Positions 43,890 through 54,739 of a DNA stretch of 64,000 nt are shown piece by piece (position 1 is the first letter of the stretch; every line of letters starts with the position of its first letter). A program made the position numbers and the translations under genes. The stretch lies in assembly GCA_037176885.1 (NCBI GenBank), contig JAWWNJ010000299.1:1-64000 (forward strand), read 5' to 3'. Source of the stretch: Favolaschia claudopus. Lineage: Eukaryota; Basidiomycota; Agaricomycetes; Agaricales; Mycenaceae. The notes under the pieces are model-generated. The model saw only the letters and a program-made list of their open reading frames with translations. It was not told the DNA's origin and did not search any database.

Positions 43890-45940
43890 TGTCCACCTCT
43901 CCCTTGTTGTATACTCTGTCGAAGTCTTCATGAGCTCAATCCCAGAAACTCTACCCTCTCTACCGTCTCTTCCGCAGAATCTTCAAATTGGATGGTCTGC
44001 AAATGTGTTGCTTGCATACCAGTCGCTTGACGCAGCTTCAATCACGGTCATATTCTTCTAAACCAAGAAAACGGGGATCATGTGCGACTCACTCTGGCGT
44101 CGGAGAGCATTGTAAACGATGCTGTTCCACTTCGCAACGTCTCGAGGTTGGCATGCCACAAAGCTTTACACACATGTGCACACGCATTTGGACCACTGGC
44201 TTGCGAACTTCAACTGACAGCACTCGCCGCGCAAGGAATGTAAGTAGAGAACTACCCAGAGTAACTTCGTTGAGCTCATATTGTCAGTGATCGTGCAATG
44301 TCGCATTTCTTGATCCCGTCGAAGAGGTTCACACAGGGCGTCGCGGTCGGCCAGAAAAGCGTGTTGACGAAGATTTCCTCAAGGAAGCCTTTGCTCCAGG
44401 CAGAAATGTCTCAAAGACGGTTTGGCTGCTGCGCTTGGTATCCACAGAAGCGTGTTGCATAAGAAACTGAAAGCAGCGGGTATCGGCAACAGATGACAGA
44501 CGCTGATCTTGATGCGCTTGTCACCGAATTCAAACAGACCAAACGAGCCTCGGGACGGAGATATATGGTGGCTGCATTACGGAATAAAGGTTTGCGAGTG
44601 CAGAAGAAACGAGTCCGCAAGTCCCTTGCACGAGTAGACACGCTTGGTCAGATGCTTCGGAAGAAGACATCGGCGTCGAAAATACTCGTCCCCAGACCTA
44701 ACCACTCTGGCACTGTGACGGGCACCATAAACTCATCTCATGGGGTTCTGTCATTCATGGTTTTGTGGATGGTTACTGCCGAACGGTTTGCTTTCACTAC
44801 GCAGATCATGTAATGCGACAAATTCCTGCCTCTTCTAGATAACGGGGTTGAAGATCAGTACCAACAACCGTGCAAGCACCGGCTTGGAGGTGTTCAAGGA
44901 GGCCCTTGCAAAATATGCACACCGTCCAGGGTACGCGGTGATCGCGGAGGCGAAAATGTCAAGGTCTCGCTTTGGATGATCTTACACCGTGCACCCAACC
45001 GCACCTCGTTCATGTGGGATCGTAAGCTCTTCCTTGTACTCTTTATCTAATTAATGAGCAGTTAATTCGGTTCAAAGCTCAACTCATAACACACGAATTG
45101 AGAGGTTATGGGTCGAAGTCGGACCAGTTTGCTCGGCAATGGCGGGCATTCTTCATTCGCCTCGGAGATCTACATCGGCTTGACCGACAAATCCTGGACA
45201 CCTCTGGCTTCTACATATTCTTTTTCTGGACAGCCCTAACGAAGACTGTCGTGTTTTTCAAGAACAGTGGAATTCGCACCCAATTTCTGGACGACAGGGC
45301 AATGACATGAGTCCCAAGGTTTGGACTTCATGATTTGTTCTCAGTACCTTTCTTCTGACCGCTACCCAGGACATGCGTCTCACTGGCCAATTGACGGAAG
45401 GGGTGTATGACGATCTCTGAATGGGGGTACATCCGGAAACATTGAACGTTACTATGGTAGTTGGAGGGTCCGGAGTCTGTTCGTCGCGCAGGACAGACAG
45501 GAGCTGGGCACGCTGAGGATGAGGACGACAGTGAGTGGGAGGACAACACCAAAGATCTGCGGAACGCCGAGGAAGATGATCTAGCTCACAACATCAGACA
45601 CCCGCCAGTCAAGGTTCCGCGCCACAGAAATCCATTCAGGCTACCAACCACAGAGGATGCTTTTCTAGCAGCCTTTCAAGATGTTCGCCAGCGTGGTATC
45701 ACTCCGCTGGTTACAGAGTACTTCAAGATCAATGGGACGATGGCACATATCGTCTATGAAGACAGTCGTTCAAACGTACATAAAGTCTTGTTTTTGTTCG
45801 GGGGTCACACTGAGGAGCGACATCCATGTGATGAGGGCGTCCCCGTTTGGGGTTTCCATCCAAATCAGGAAGTAGCGCCGAGGCGTGCAACATTCAATGA
45901 ACCTATTCTTCCCGTTTTCTGGACTCCCATCATGTCCTGA
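43890..45940 (+). pseudogene. DDE integrase-core gene, frame-broken
   Basis: Landmarks in order: SLPQNLQIGWSANVLLAYQS (43,965-44,025); an N-terminal helical DNA-binding part, RRGRPEKRVDEDFLKEAFAP (44,340-44,400), then LGIHRSVLHKKLKAAGIGN (44,435-44,492); DALVTEFKQTKRASGRRYMV (44,512-44,571); catalytic core with WHCDGHHKLISWG (44,708), RVRGDRGGEN (about 44,930) and NTRIERLWVEVG (about 45,088), giving the D, D and E; C-terminal part to TPIMS at 45,937. This retrovirus-type integrase fold occurs in many Agaricomycete and animal proteins of transposon descent. Two introns are likely (about 44,811-44,840 and 45,020-45,060). Frame gaps occur near 44,410, 44,490, 44,705 and 45,120. Confidence 0.8.
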
Positions 45941-45944
45941 GAGA

Positions 45945-46789
45945 TTGGGTATGAGTCTTGAGTCAGAACTGCACCGAACTCAATCTCGTAGGAAGATCGC
46001 AGGGAGCTCACTGTGACCACGGACGAAGTTCCTAATTGAGAGCCTATCTCCAAAACGGGAAGCCATCATTGATGGATGTCGCTCCTCAGCCGAGGGGTGT
46101 AACAAATCCAAGCCTAGATTAATCCGGGCACTAGAGGCAAAGAGCTCATCGTTACCCTTCCCCGTGATATCTGGCTGCCCGGGCGGTACTTTTTGTCCAA
46201 GGTCTGGACGTGATGGTGCGGCGTTTGGTAGCTGAAGAGGCATACTTGGGGCCAAGGAGGACGTGGATGATGTTAGGGACAATGACTCTACAGCTAATTC
46301 GGAAGAATACAATTGATTGTTTTTCTCATTCTACCTTGAAACACGCTAATCGATTGGCAATGCACGGCAGTGCTTAGATGGTCTGAAGGACATCTTGAGG
46401 CTAAGACTTGAGCGCACGCCGGCATGACAGTCTGGATCCGGAAGCCGTCCACCGGACCGCACAACCGCATGAGGCAGACCATCATTAGGGTTAAGCACTG
46501 CCATCCTGGAGCAGCGCCGAACGCCGGCCGAAAGTTTCTTGCTGGTCAAAACTTTTTATTTCATACCCGGCGAAGAAAAAATCTACCTTGAGGATTTCTG
46601 AGGGCAACCTCCCAAAAAATATCTCCGCTCATCCTCTCTTCTTGCCATGCGCTAAGAAAACCCCCTCTACCGAGAAAAGAAGTGGGATCCGCCATAAAAA
46701 TATCTCCCTTGCGGAGAAAAGAGGTGCGACCAACAAAAATGTACTGGTAGTACACAAGAAAACTACCTTGCTACTGAAAGTTTCTCACA
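45945..46789. other. No firmly supported gene
   Basis: A minus-strand frame of 110 codons (45,980-46,312) is Ser/Pro-rich. Positions 46,070-46,095 repeat, inverted, the GAGGAGCGACATCCAT word of the integrase gene. Positions 46,600-46,730 repeat AAAAATATCTCC..GCGGAGAAAAG twice. Confidence 0.4.
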
Positions 46790-46791
46790 TA

Positions 46792-47169
46792 CAGTTGCGG
46801 CAAGATCAAATTACTTACCAAATAAGGAAATTCTCATCAGAACTGCCCGACCGCACAGAAAACCATCCATACGTAGGCTGGAAAGGCACAAAAGGCCTGG
46901 ACTCCTTTGATTGAAATACATCTAGGCACAAAAAATAACCAAATTCATCATACTTCCAACTGATTTTGGCCGCACTTTGATACACAAACTTGGCGGCTAT
47001 CCAGCAACATCAATGCAAAGACACAAATTTTTCTACACCAGGCGTACAAGATGGAGCCTCTAAGTATTTCTGTCCGCTTACCGCAGAAACAACCATTCAT
47101 CTGGGTGCAAAAGGAGGGGATTGATGAGAATTTCCATATTTGGTAAGTAATTTGATTTTGCCGCAACTG
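46792..47169. mobile_element. TA-flanked MITE, 378 bases (CAGTTGCGGCAA ends)
   Basis: CAGTTGCGGCAAGATCAAAT opens after TA (46,790-46,791). The inverted end with TTTGCCGCAACTG-type sequence closes before TA (47,170-47,171). Arms of about 50 bases share TTACTTACCAAATA and GGAAATTCTCATCA. A lone end-like sequence, TACAGTTGCGGCAAATGAAC, sits at 49,576. The CAGT start and TA flanks fit pogo/mariner-type MITEs. Confidence 0.85.
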
Positions 47170-47171
47170 TA

Positions 47172-49860
47172 TCATACATTTTCTGTGGTTTTGGCAAAAA
47201 CTAAGGAAAATACCCCGATTTGATTAAAACGACACATTGACCGCCATTGACATAGTTCGACGGCAAAAAATCAGATCATTGGTTTGAGGCCGGTATAAGT
47301 AATATGAGGTCCGTCGGCGAGATGAAAGATATCTGAACATTACCTGAATATTTTCCCGTTTGTTTCACGTCTATAGATGACACAAGAAATAAAGCTTTGT
47401 ATCTTTCGTACTGAGTGGAGTTCGAATGTCATCGGACATCATCGGGCCTTTCGAACGTGCCAGCTCACTTCCTCACCACTTTGCCTCACTTTCAATTTGG
47501 CTGCGTCCGGCGCGATCCAAAGCTCTACCCTCGACTTTTTGGCTGTTCTGCTTTCAGCTAGCCACTTTAGGCTCGACTCCTAGTTTTGTTTTTGCTCCCG
47601 GTGGCTGACTTAGACTACGTCAACTCGAGAATCCAAAATGTACTGTCAGCTGGAGTTCCTGGGCCTAGTTCTGGTGTGCGATATAGAAGGGGCGGCTGGT
47701 GTTTTTGTCGAGGTGACAACACACCCGAATTTGACTCTCATTCTCTCTCAGAATCTCGGTCATTGCTCACTGTGCCATATGTACTGACTGCACTTCTATT
47801 CATCTGCACTCCTGCCACGGAAGTACCATCAACACTCGCAAGCGCTCCCGCTCGAGACCCAGATAACCGACCACTGTCCCCTAGCCCGCCACCATGCCCA
47901 AATGTGGGTTCCGCTCCATCATCAATCAACTCGCACACGTATGTAGGGTGCTCACACTCCCCTCGCTCGGTGTACTTACAGCACGCACACCACTGCCATG
48001 CATGGCATGGCAGTTGCGATACGCAACCTGCCCTCCCTACATTGTAGCTTGGTGTAACAGGCTGTGTGGTCAATTGAGCCGTCCTCGAGTGCGACTACAC
48101 AACATTTTGATTCAAACATCTTCTGCCACAAACAACTGCACATCTCAAACCTGGTAAGCCAAAAACAGAACAACAAAAATGGGGAAGTAGTGGCGTAAGA
48201 CTACAGTCGGAGACACATCAGACGAGAAAGGAGCTTGTTGATTAGCGCTGTGTTGGAATCAAGCCTGTGAGAAATGTGACATTGAAACAGCCCCCCGCGT
48301 TAAATAACAAGAGTGCCTGTTATAACTGGCTATAACACTGGTATAACCTGGCTGTAACCAGGCTGTAATCTGGTTATATGGCTGTAAGTACTCATCTTGG
48401 GGTATCTCCGACTTTCGATTTTTGCGACATACATACATTACCTGCACATACTGTACTTGAACGGCTACATACACCATTAAACGCATTAGTCGGGCTGCTC
48501 TTAGTGCTGGCAAAGGCGGGCCGTAACAGGCGGTAACGCACCGACGGGCCCGATCAATCCCTCCCAATGACATTTGATCATTCGCACGTTGGCTTCTGGT
48601 TCACACGGTACTAAGTATCAACAAGTACAAATACTCGTGTTTTCGTCCTTTATGCCTATCCTTGACTGCGTCCTAATATCTGTCTACTGCTGCAAGCCCG
48701 AGCGGCTTGGTGTGAGCAACCATGGTCTTGAGAAGTCTGCCCCGTCACTTCCAAAGCTCGCCAAAGGACACTGTCCCCACTGCCCTGCTCCTGCTCGCGC
48801 ATCGGATAGAGCGGTTTCATCATAGTCAAAGGAAGAGCTCGGTGTGTCTAGACCTCTTTTATATGCACCTGGGATTGATTTCATAAAGCTGGGTTGATGT
48901 CGGCGTGTAGAAAGTCCCCCATTGCGCAAATTAAGCAGAAAAAAGATGTACGACGTGGCCGTCGATCCGCGTCTCATTAAGAAGGTTATGTCAAACTCGA
49001 TTTTACGGAAATGCACCTCATTCTTTCTTCAGACCACAATGGACATTGTCCAAGCTACGATTGCTTCACTCAAAAGGGCTGGCTAGGGCTCCCCCTCTCT
49101 GATGAATCTACATGCCGAATGGATCAGCGCCTCGCGGAACTGAACGCTAAACCGGTGACGCTTCTCGTATGAACTGTCCGTCAATTTGGAAATCCTTCTA
49201 CTTCAACTTGATGAACCGATTTTACCATTCTTTTAGGCCCTGTTCAGGATCCGAATTAAAATACCAATTGCGAATTCTGCCCGCCAAAACGTCCAAATCC
49301 GGATTCGTACCAAATTATCTCATAGTTAGACGGAAAAAGTGTTCGGTAGCACGTCTAACTAGTTGTCATTGAGTTGTCACGCAGCGACCTAAAGTGAGCC
49401 TCGCGCGAAACCGAGCGAAAGCGGCGAAGATCGCACGACTTTGGCCGGCAGCAACGCGGGCCACTACGAGAGGACTTGTAACTAAAAACAAAAAACTAGC
49501 AAGAGAAAGAGGCAAAAAAGGCAAACAAAACAGGACAAGGGATGGTGGGAGAAAAGTGTGGTGGTACGAGCAGTGGCTACAGTTGCGGCAAATGAACTTG
49601 CATTTCCTTATATGGACAAGTGCGAAATTACGCTTGAAGCCAGTTACCGAAGATAAGATTGATGAGGACTTGATGTCCTATGGGCTAAATTTGACTCCTA
49701 CCCACAGGAAACGCCAAAAATGTTGAGGAAAGTGCCCGCTTAGACGACCAAAGTGCCGCAGTTTGAGCCGATCTTTTTGATGGAGGTTCACAGTCCTTGT
49801 AGCGGGATTACAGCCGTAGACGTATGTAACGAGTTAGCATGCTCGTAACGAAACATGAAC
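47172..49860. other. No supported gene
   Basis: Open frames at 47,586-48,047 (plus) and 49,394-49,726 (plus, Lys/Arg-rich) are unrecognised. Positions 48,315-48,390 contain repeated GGCTGTAA/TGGTATAACC words. Positions 48,510-48,555 (GGGCCGTAACAGGCGGTAAC) resemble the end of a repeat. Confidence 0.4.
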
Positions 49861-49863
49861 CAG

Positions 49864-50465
49864 AACTTGAGGTGCGGGGCGCATAAGCCAAAGCTTGAGT
49901 CCCACGCCAAGATGGAGGTGACTTGAGGCGCCATATATCAGACCTGATGCGAGGGGGAGAAAGATCGCAGAACGCCAAGACTTCGCGCACGTGGCGGGGC
50001 GGGGCCAACCCGGGTGGCTACCCAAATTTTCCGGTTGCTAGGCGAGGTGCCAGCGTGGCAGACGAAGGCGTCGAGGTTGCCGCCCCTGTGCTCAGCGTGG
50101 AGAACTTGCAGATTCCGTCCGAGCTTGTTGTGACTGTCCCAACATCGGGCAATGCACAAGAGACTTGAGGAGCCGCACCCGGGAGCCGCCACACAAGGCC
50201 TCGGCTGTGAGCAAGGTGAGTCGAGATTCACCACATGAGCAACCGCGACGGGACGTCGAGCGGCGCTGTGTCAGCTTGAGGAATGGGGGCATATATAGCC
50301 GCACGATAACTTGAGGAAGAGCGGGGGAAGCCACAGACATACTTACTTGAGGAAGGACTTGAGGCTGGCCGTCACGCCGCAGTGGTGTCGGAGCAAAAAG
50401 CTCGACAACAGATGGAGGGGCTCCGTTGTGAAGCTTCTCCGAGGGACTTGAAGTGTAACTTGAGG
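49864..50465. repeat. Cluster of ACTTGAGG octamers
   Basis: ACTTGAGG occurs at about 49,865, 49,921, 50,163, 50,309, 50,345, 50,357 and 50,458, with near matches at 50,274 (GCTTGAGG) and 50,446 (ACTTGAAG). All have the same orientation and irregular spacing. No gene is supported in the stretch. Confidence 0.6.
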
Positions 50466-50999
50466 TCCAGCGGCGACACAGGTCGCGATACGCAGATTTT
50501 AGAAAATCGACATGACGGGAGAGAGTCGACGTTGTACTGGACAGTAATAGAGCCCTTTTCAAACTACATTTTCATATGAGTCGAGAAAATGGGGACTCGG
50601 AGAGTGATGCAAACCGCACCGCAGTGCACTTGTATGAAGCGAGATCCCACAGGTCGTCAAGTTCCCTCTGATTTACCAGCGTGAAATCTTCAGGAGCTGA
50701 TATGCAGCGACGAATTAGAGAAAGAAGAGTGCTGGTTGACTCGTGCTTCACAAATAGACGGTTTGTGCCAAAGCCGCACGCGGCTTGGGGGACTTGTGCA
50801 AAGCCGCACAGGTTTCCGCCGTTTTTAAAGAAAAATTTCTCGCTCACTCCGAATAGCGCGACAGACTAGTGTGCCTGGTGCCCAAGTCTATTGCTTAGAC
50901 CACCCAGATCAGTGAGGAGGGTGCGTATAGGTCGTTAAGGTAGGCGGCAAGGACGATTCACTCACATCACGTGTTTTGGGCGCATTAGGATCAAAATCT
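50466..50999. other. Unassigned; one small minus-strand frame
   Basis: The frame 50,572-50,847 (91 codons, minus) reads MSEKFFFKNGGNLCGFAQV and later LVNQRELDDLWDLAS. It has no recognised motif. CGTGTTTTGGGCGCATTAGG borders the hairpin MITE. Confidence 0.35.
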
Positions 51000-51001
51000 T
51001 A

Positions 51002-51116
51002 ATGGCGCCCTTTTCTGGGCCAAATCAGGAAATCTGGCCCACAGAACTCGAGGGAAGATCCGTGCAAAACTTCTGTGGGACCAGATTCTGTGATTTTGCC
51101 CGGAACAAGGCGCCAT
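51002..51116. mobile_element. TA-flanked 115-base hairpin MITE
   Basis: ATGGCGCCCTTTTCTGGGCC and its imperfect inverted copy make up most of the element, with TA on both sides (51,000-51,001; 51,117-51,118). The arms share AATCTGG near the centre. Nearly the whole unit can fold into one stem. Confidence 0.78.
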
Positions 51117-51118
51117 TA

Positions 51119-52598
51119 GGCTCGAAGTCGAGAAAAAAGCGGACTGATATGAATCTTTTTGGCGCTGTCGGCATCATGTGACATGAGCGAATCGTCCGTG
51201 TCGCCTACCTTATGGGGACTGGCAAATCACACCAAACAAATGTCTGTTTGGACTTTGTTTGTTCGGAGTCGGTCCTGCCCCCCGCCCTCTACAGTGACGC
51301 GAAAATCTGAACAAATTGCAAATGAGTCCTGAGCCGAATCCTCAGGGAATGTCCCGCGCCGATTTCCCAAATTTTCCCCAAGAAAACCGGAACATTAACG
51401 CAGAAATGGCTGGTGAAATGGCTTTGCACGGAGAAAATAATCATTTGCGGAACAGCAAGGGCCAAATTAAAAAATGTGGCCGGGACATTCCCTGTAGATT
51501 ACAGAATACTAAGAGATCTATACTCAAGTTGTGTTGAAAATGTCGCCGGTTGAGGCTGCAGAAGGGACTGATGAGGGGCAGACATTTGATCACAGCCACT
51601 TGCCAGTCCCCATACCTTAAATGTCGCACTCAATGCTGTCATAGCAGCTCCACCCGTCCAATGGCTCCTGTAACACAATCACTGTTGCTCCAAGCAAGAA
51701 TGACGTCATGTGGCAAACCGGTGCCGAGAGGTGCCGAACCAATATCTTGCCGTTGATCGCAAGAAAACACTGAAGTTCACTTTTCAAAAACCCGCACAGC
51801 GGCTCTGCACAAACGTCTAATCTGTTAATGGGCTAGAGCCGCGTGCTATACCGTTTACACCAAAAGGAACATAACAGATCAGTTGTACTGATCTGCCAAC
51901 GCGGCTATATAAGGACATCGGCCCTGTCGTAAGCTGGCAGGCTTACACCCTCCCCTGACTGAAGAACTTTATCCCTCCGGGTGGCCGACGTACACCACCG
52001 TTCGGCAGATCAGGGTTGCTCCGTTATAATTCGGTCGATGGGATGTAGACCTTTGACTCACCGGGGAACGACCCAGCGTAAGCCTCGGAAAGATGTGAGA
52101 GTGAAAACACTGTGCCGCGGCCAAAATCGAGCAAAAATCTGTGTTGGATCAGTTCCCGCCGAGACAACATTGAAGTCGGCGTTGATCTGTGACAGATATG
52201 ACCTATTTCCCATGCAGGATCACCCATGTCGAAACGACGTCGCAATGAGGACCTCGTCGACGTTGCGGCTGGCTCCTATGCAGCGCCAAAATCTCTTGCC
52301 AAAATTTCACGAAGTCCACGCTTTCCTGTCAAGAAGTCTTCTTCTCTCCCTCCATGTCGCCCCAACACTTGCCACTTGAGCATGCCCTGTCCACTTCGTG
52401 TCTGTCCTCATTTCTTTCCATGCTGTCGTCTTCTTGGAGTCACGGTTATTTGTATCTTCCTTCCACTTACAGTACTTTCTCTCAGCCATCCTCACACTAC
52501 AAGTTTTCACTCCACTTTTCCCCCTTCTCCAGTCATCTCAGTCGTTCGTTTCATCCTCTATTCCCTTTTTGCTACTAGTTGTATACATGCAAAATACA
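51119..52598. other. No supported gene
   Basis: Frames at 51,316-51,537 and 52,226-52,606 are unrecognised; the latter is Ser/Phe/Cys-rich pyrimidine-tract translation (52,330-52,570). Confidence 0.4.
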
Positions 52599-52600
52599 TA

Positions 52601-52874
52601 CTGTAGAATTACGGTCAAATCGACATGGGGGGTGACGCGTGACGCGCCCAAACCAATTCGACATTTCGACGCCAAGCGGATTTGGCGTGACTAGGCGGAA
52701 AATTCGGTACGTGACGCGAAATTTTGCCTTTTTTGCATATCTTGAGCGATTTTTCGAAGCGCCAAACCGGTGGACCATTTCGACAACAGCAGCTGTGATG
52801 CGTGACAGCCACCCAAATTCGGTCGACAGAGGGGGATGTGACGCGTGATTAACGAATTGACCGTAATTCTACAG
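52601..52874. mobile_element. TA-flanked MITE, 274 bases (CTGTAGAATTACGG ends)
   Basis: CTGTAGAATTACGGTCAA opens after TA (52,599-52,600) and its inverted copy closes before TA (52,875-52,876). Inner repeats GTGACGCGTGA occur near both ends. No coding capacity. Confidence 0.87.
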
Positions 52875-52876
52875 TA

Positions 52877-54237
52877 GTCACAGTACTTATCATGCAATGG
52901 ATGAGGCCTTGAGGTCTACCAAGTATAATGAGGTCGACGGGCAGCAAACGAGCGAGGAAAAAAAGTGCCATCAATTGCGCGGCCCGCAGCGGCAGCACAG
53001 CTTTCGCGACATAGATTCGATGTGGGGACGGCCCCACGTCGAAACGACATGGGCCGAATGGCATAGGTACCTTGCCGGAAGGTTGCTGCCGCACCGTAGC
53101 CGACTCCCACCTTGGTCCAGGGTCGCCAGTCAGACGGCCGTGTAACCGGTGCTGTAATGGGTTTCTTATTTCCCCCGGCTCAACCCCTCCCCGGACACAC
53201 CACGTGACATTCCTATTTGGGTAATCCGTCCCCGCGCCCGCCTATTAGCAAAGGTGGATACAGTGCCAACCGCCACCTTTTCGGCACACGTGCCGTGAGC
53301 GATCGGCTGAGAATTAGAGCTCAAAACAAATTTTTGGAAGGAAACCGATGAAAAGAATGCGATTCACGTTAAGACCTCATTTTCTTACGTAATCGGTCAT
53401 TTTTTTCGGCTGTTGAACCAAAATTTCCTACATTTTTTGCCCTTTTCTCTGCTCCTGGCGGTCTAAACCTTGATCTACTTACCGTGAAAGCACAAGAATT
53501 AGACATTCTGCCTCGGTCCGAGGCTCTATGCACCGGTAAACAGTGTGTGGCTGTGCAATCGGTCATTTTTTGGGTCCGAAAACTGAAATTTGATGCTACA
53601 GCTTAGCCGTTTACAAGCCTGATAGCTGCAATCGAACTGAGTCGTTTGCCGCAGTTTCCGAGAAATCGGCCTTTTTTTGCGGCCCGAGAAATGATTACAA
53701 AATTTGACTTTCCCACACCCTCATATGGTAGTCGAGAGGTGATGAGTGGCACTGTATAAGCAGGCACCTTTAATGGCATTATCGCCTAGCGATTATCGAT
53801 CTCGCCGATGACGTGTGTTGATGTCGCGGTGTATGGTTCGAACCGCTCAGCCGATATTTGTTTTCTTGCTTGAGATATTCACCATGATCGCTTTTGTTTA
53901 TATATAGCAGGAACTCGTGCTTTGCTACGAAATGATTGATTCACTGAATAAGTACTCCATAAATGGCCGCAGTAATCATTAACATGACACCAGTGCTGGG
54001 TTATCTGAGCCATGAGACTTGGGACACTCGTCACCAACCTGCGGTTGGATCCTCGCGTCCTCGTTTCCAGATAGAAAATTCTACTCATGACACCAATTTA
54101 TGATAATTGGATCTTCATGATAAAGCGAATGCAATTACCAGTATCTGTATCCCTTATAAGACTCTGAGCATCACTCTGGTCATACTCATAGCTGGTGATC
54201 TACTATTAGCATGACCAAGACAGTATCCTGGCATTCT
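52877..54237. other. No supported gene; three loose direct repeats
   Basis: AATCGGTCATTTTTT occurs at about 53,391 and 53,559, and a weaker version, AATCGGCCTTTTTTT, at 53,666; each is followed by an A/T-rich block with AAATTT. The small frames seen are unrecognised. Confidence 0.45.
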
Positions 54238-54239
54238 AA

Positions 54240-54715
54240 ATCTGAGCACTCTCATAGGGGAACCATGCGGGAAGCGAACACTTGATGAAAGGAGCCAACC
54301 ACAGAGTTTGAGCATGACTCTGAGCATCCTCCTGAATTCCTTGCGGAATTGGAATTCAGAAATTTTGAAGATTCAATAGAGCACAATTGATTGGAAGGAA
54401 ACTTTGAAGAGACCACCGACCATGTACAGCACAAATCTTGAAATCTCTGAAGGGCTACTCTGAGCACGCATATGAGTTAGAAATCAATATACTGGATTCC
54501 AGAAGCTGCCTGGGCTGAGAAGCATGCTTGTATGCAAAGTATTTCAAGTGAAATCTTGAAGAGACAACCAACCAGTGACCAAGCCTAAATTTCTGAGCAT
54601 GCTCGTAGGGGAGCTCAAAGAAAAGAGGAGAGACGAACTCTTCAAGAATGATTTCAGAACAGAAGCCAACTCCAGGACAAAGAACTTGAAGAGGAGGTTG
54701 ACAGTTTAGAATCAA
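54240..54715. repeat. Three degenerate tandem units of about 145 bases
   Basis: CTGAGCA followed by a TAGGGGA-like word recurs at about 54,242, 54,458 and 54,594; TTGAAGAGAC and CCAACCA/CCGACCA words precede it at 54,403 and 54,554. The units are divergent, so this is an old array. Confidence 0.6.
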
Positions 54716-54739
54716 ACACAGTCATGGGAAAAAGATTTT

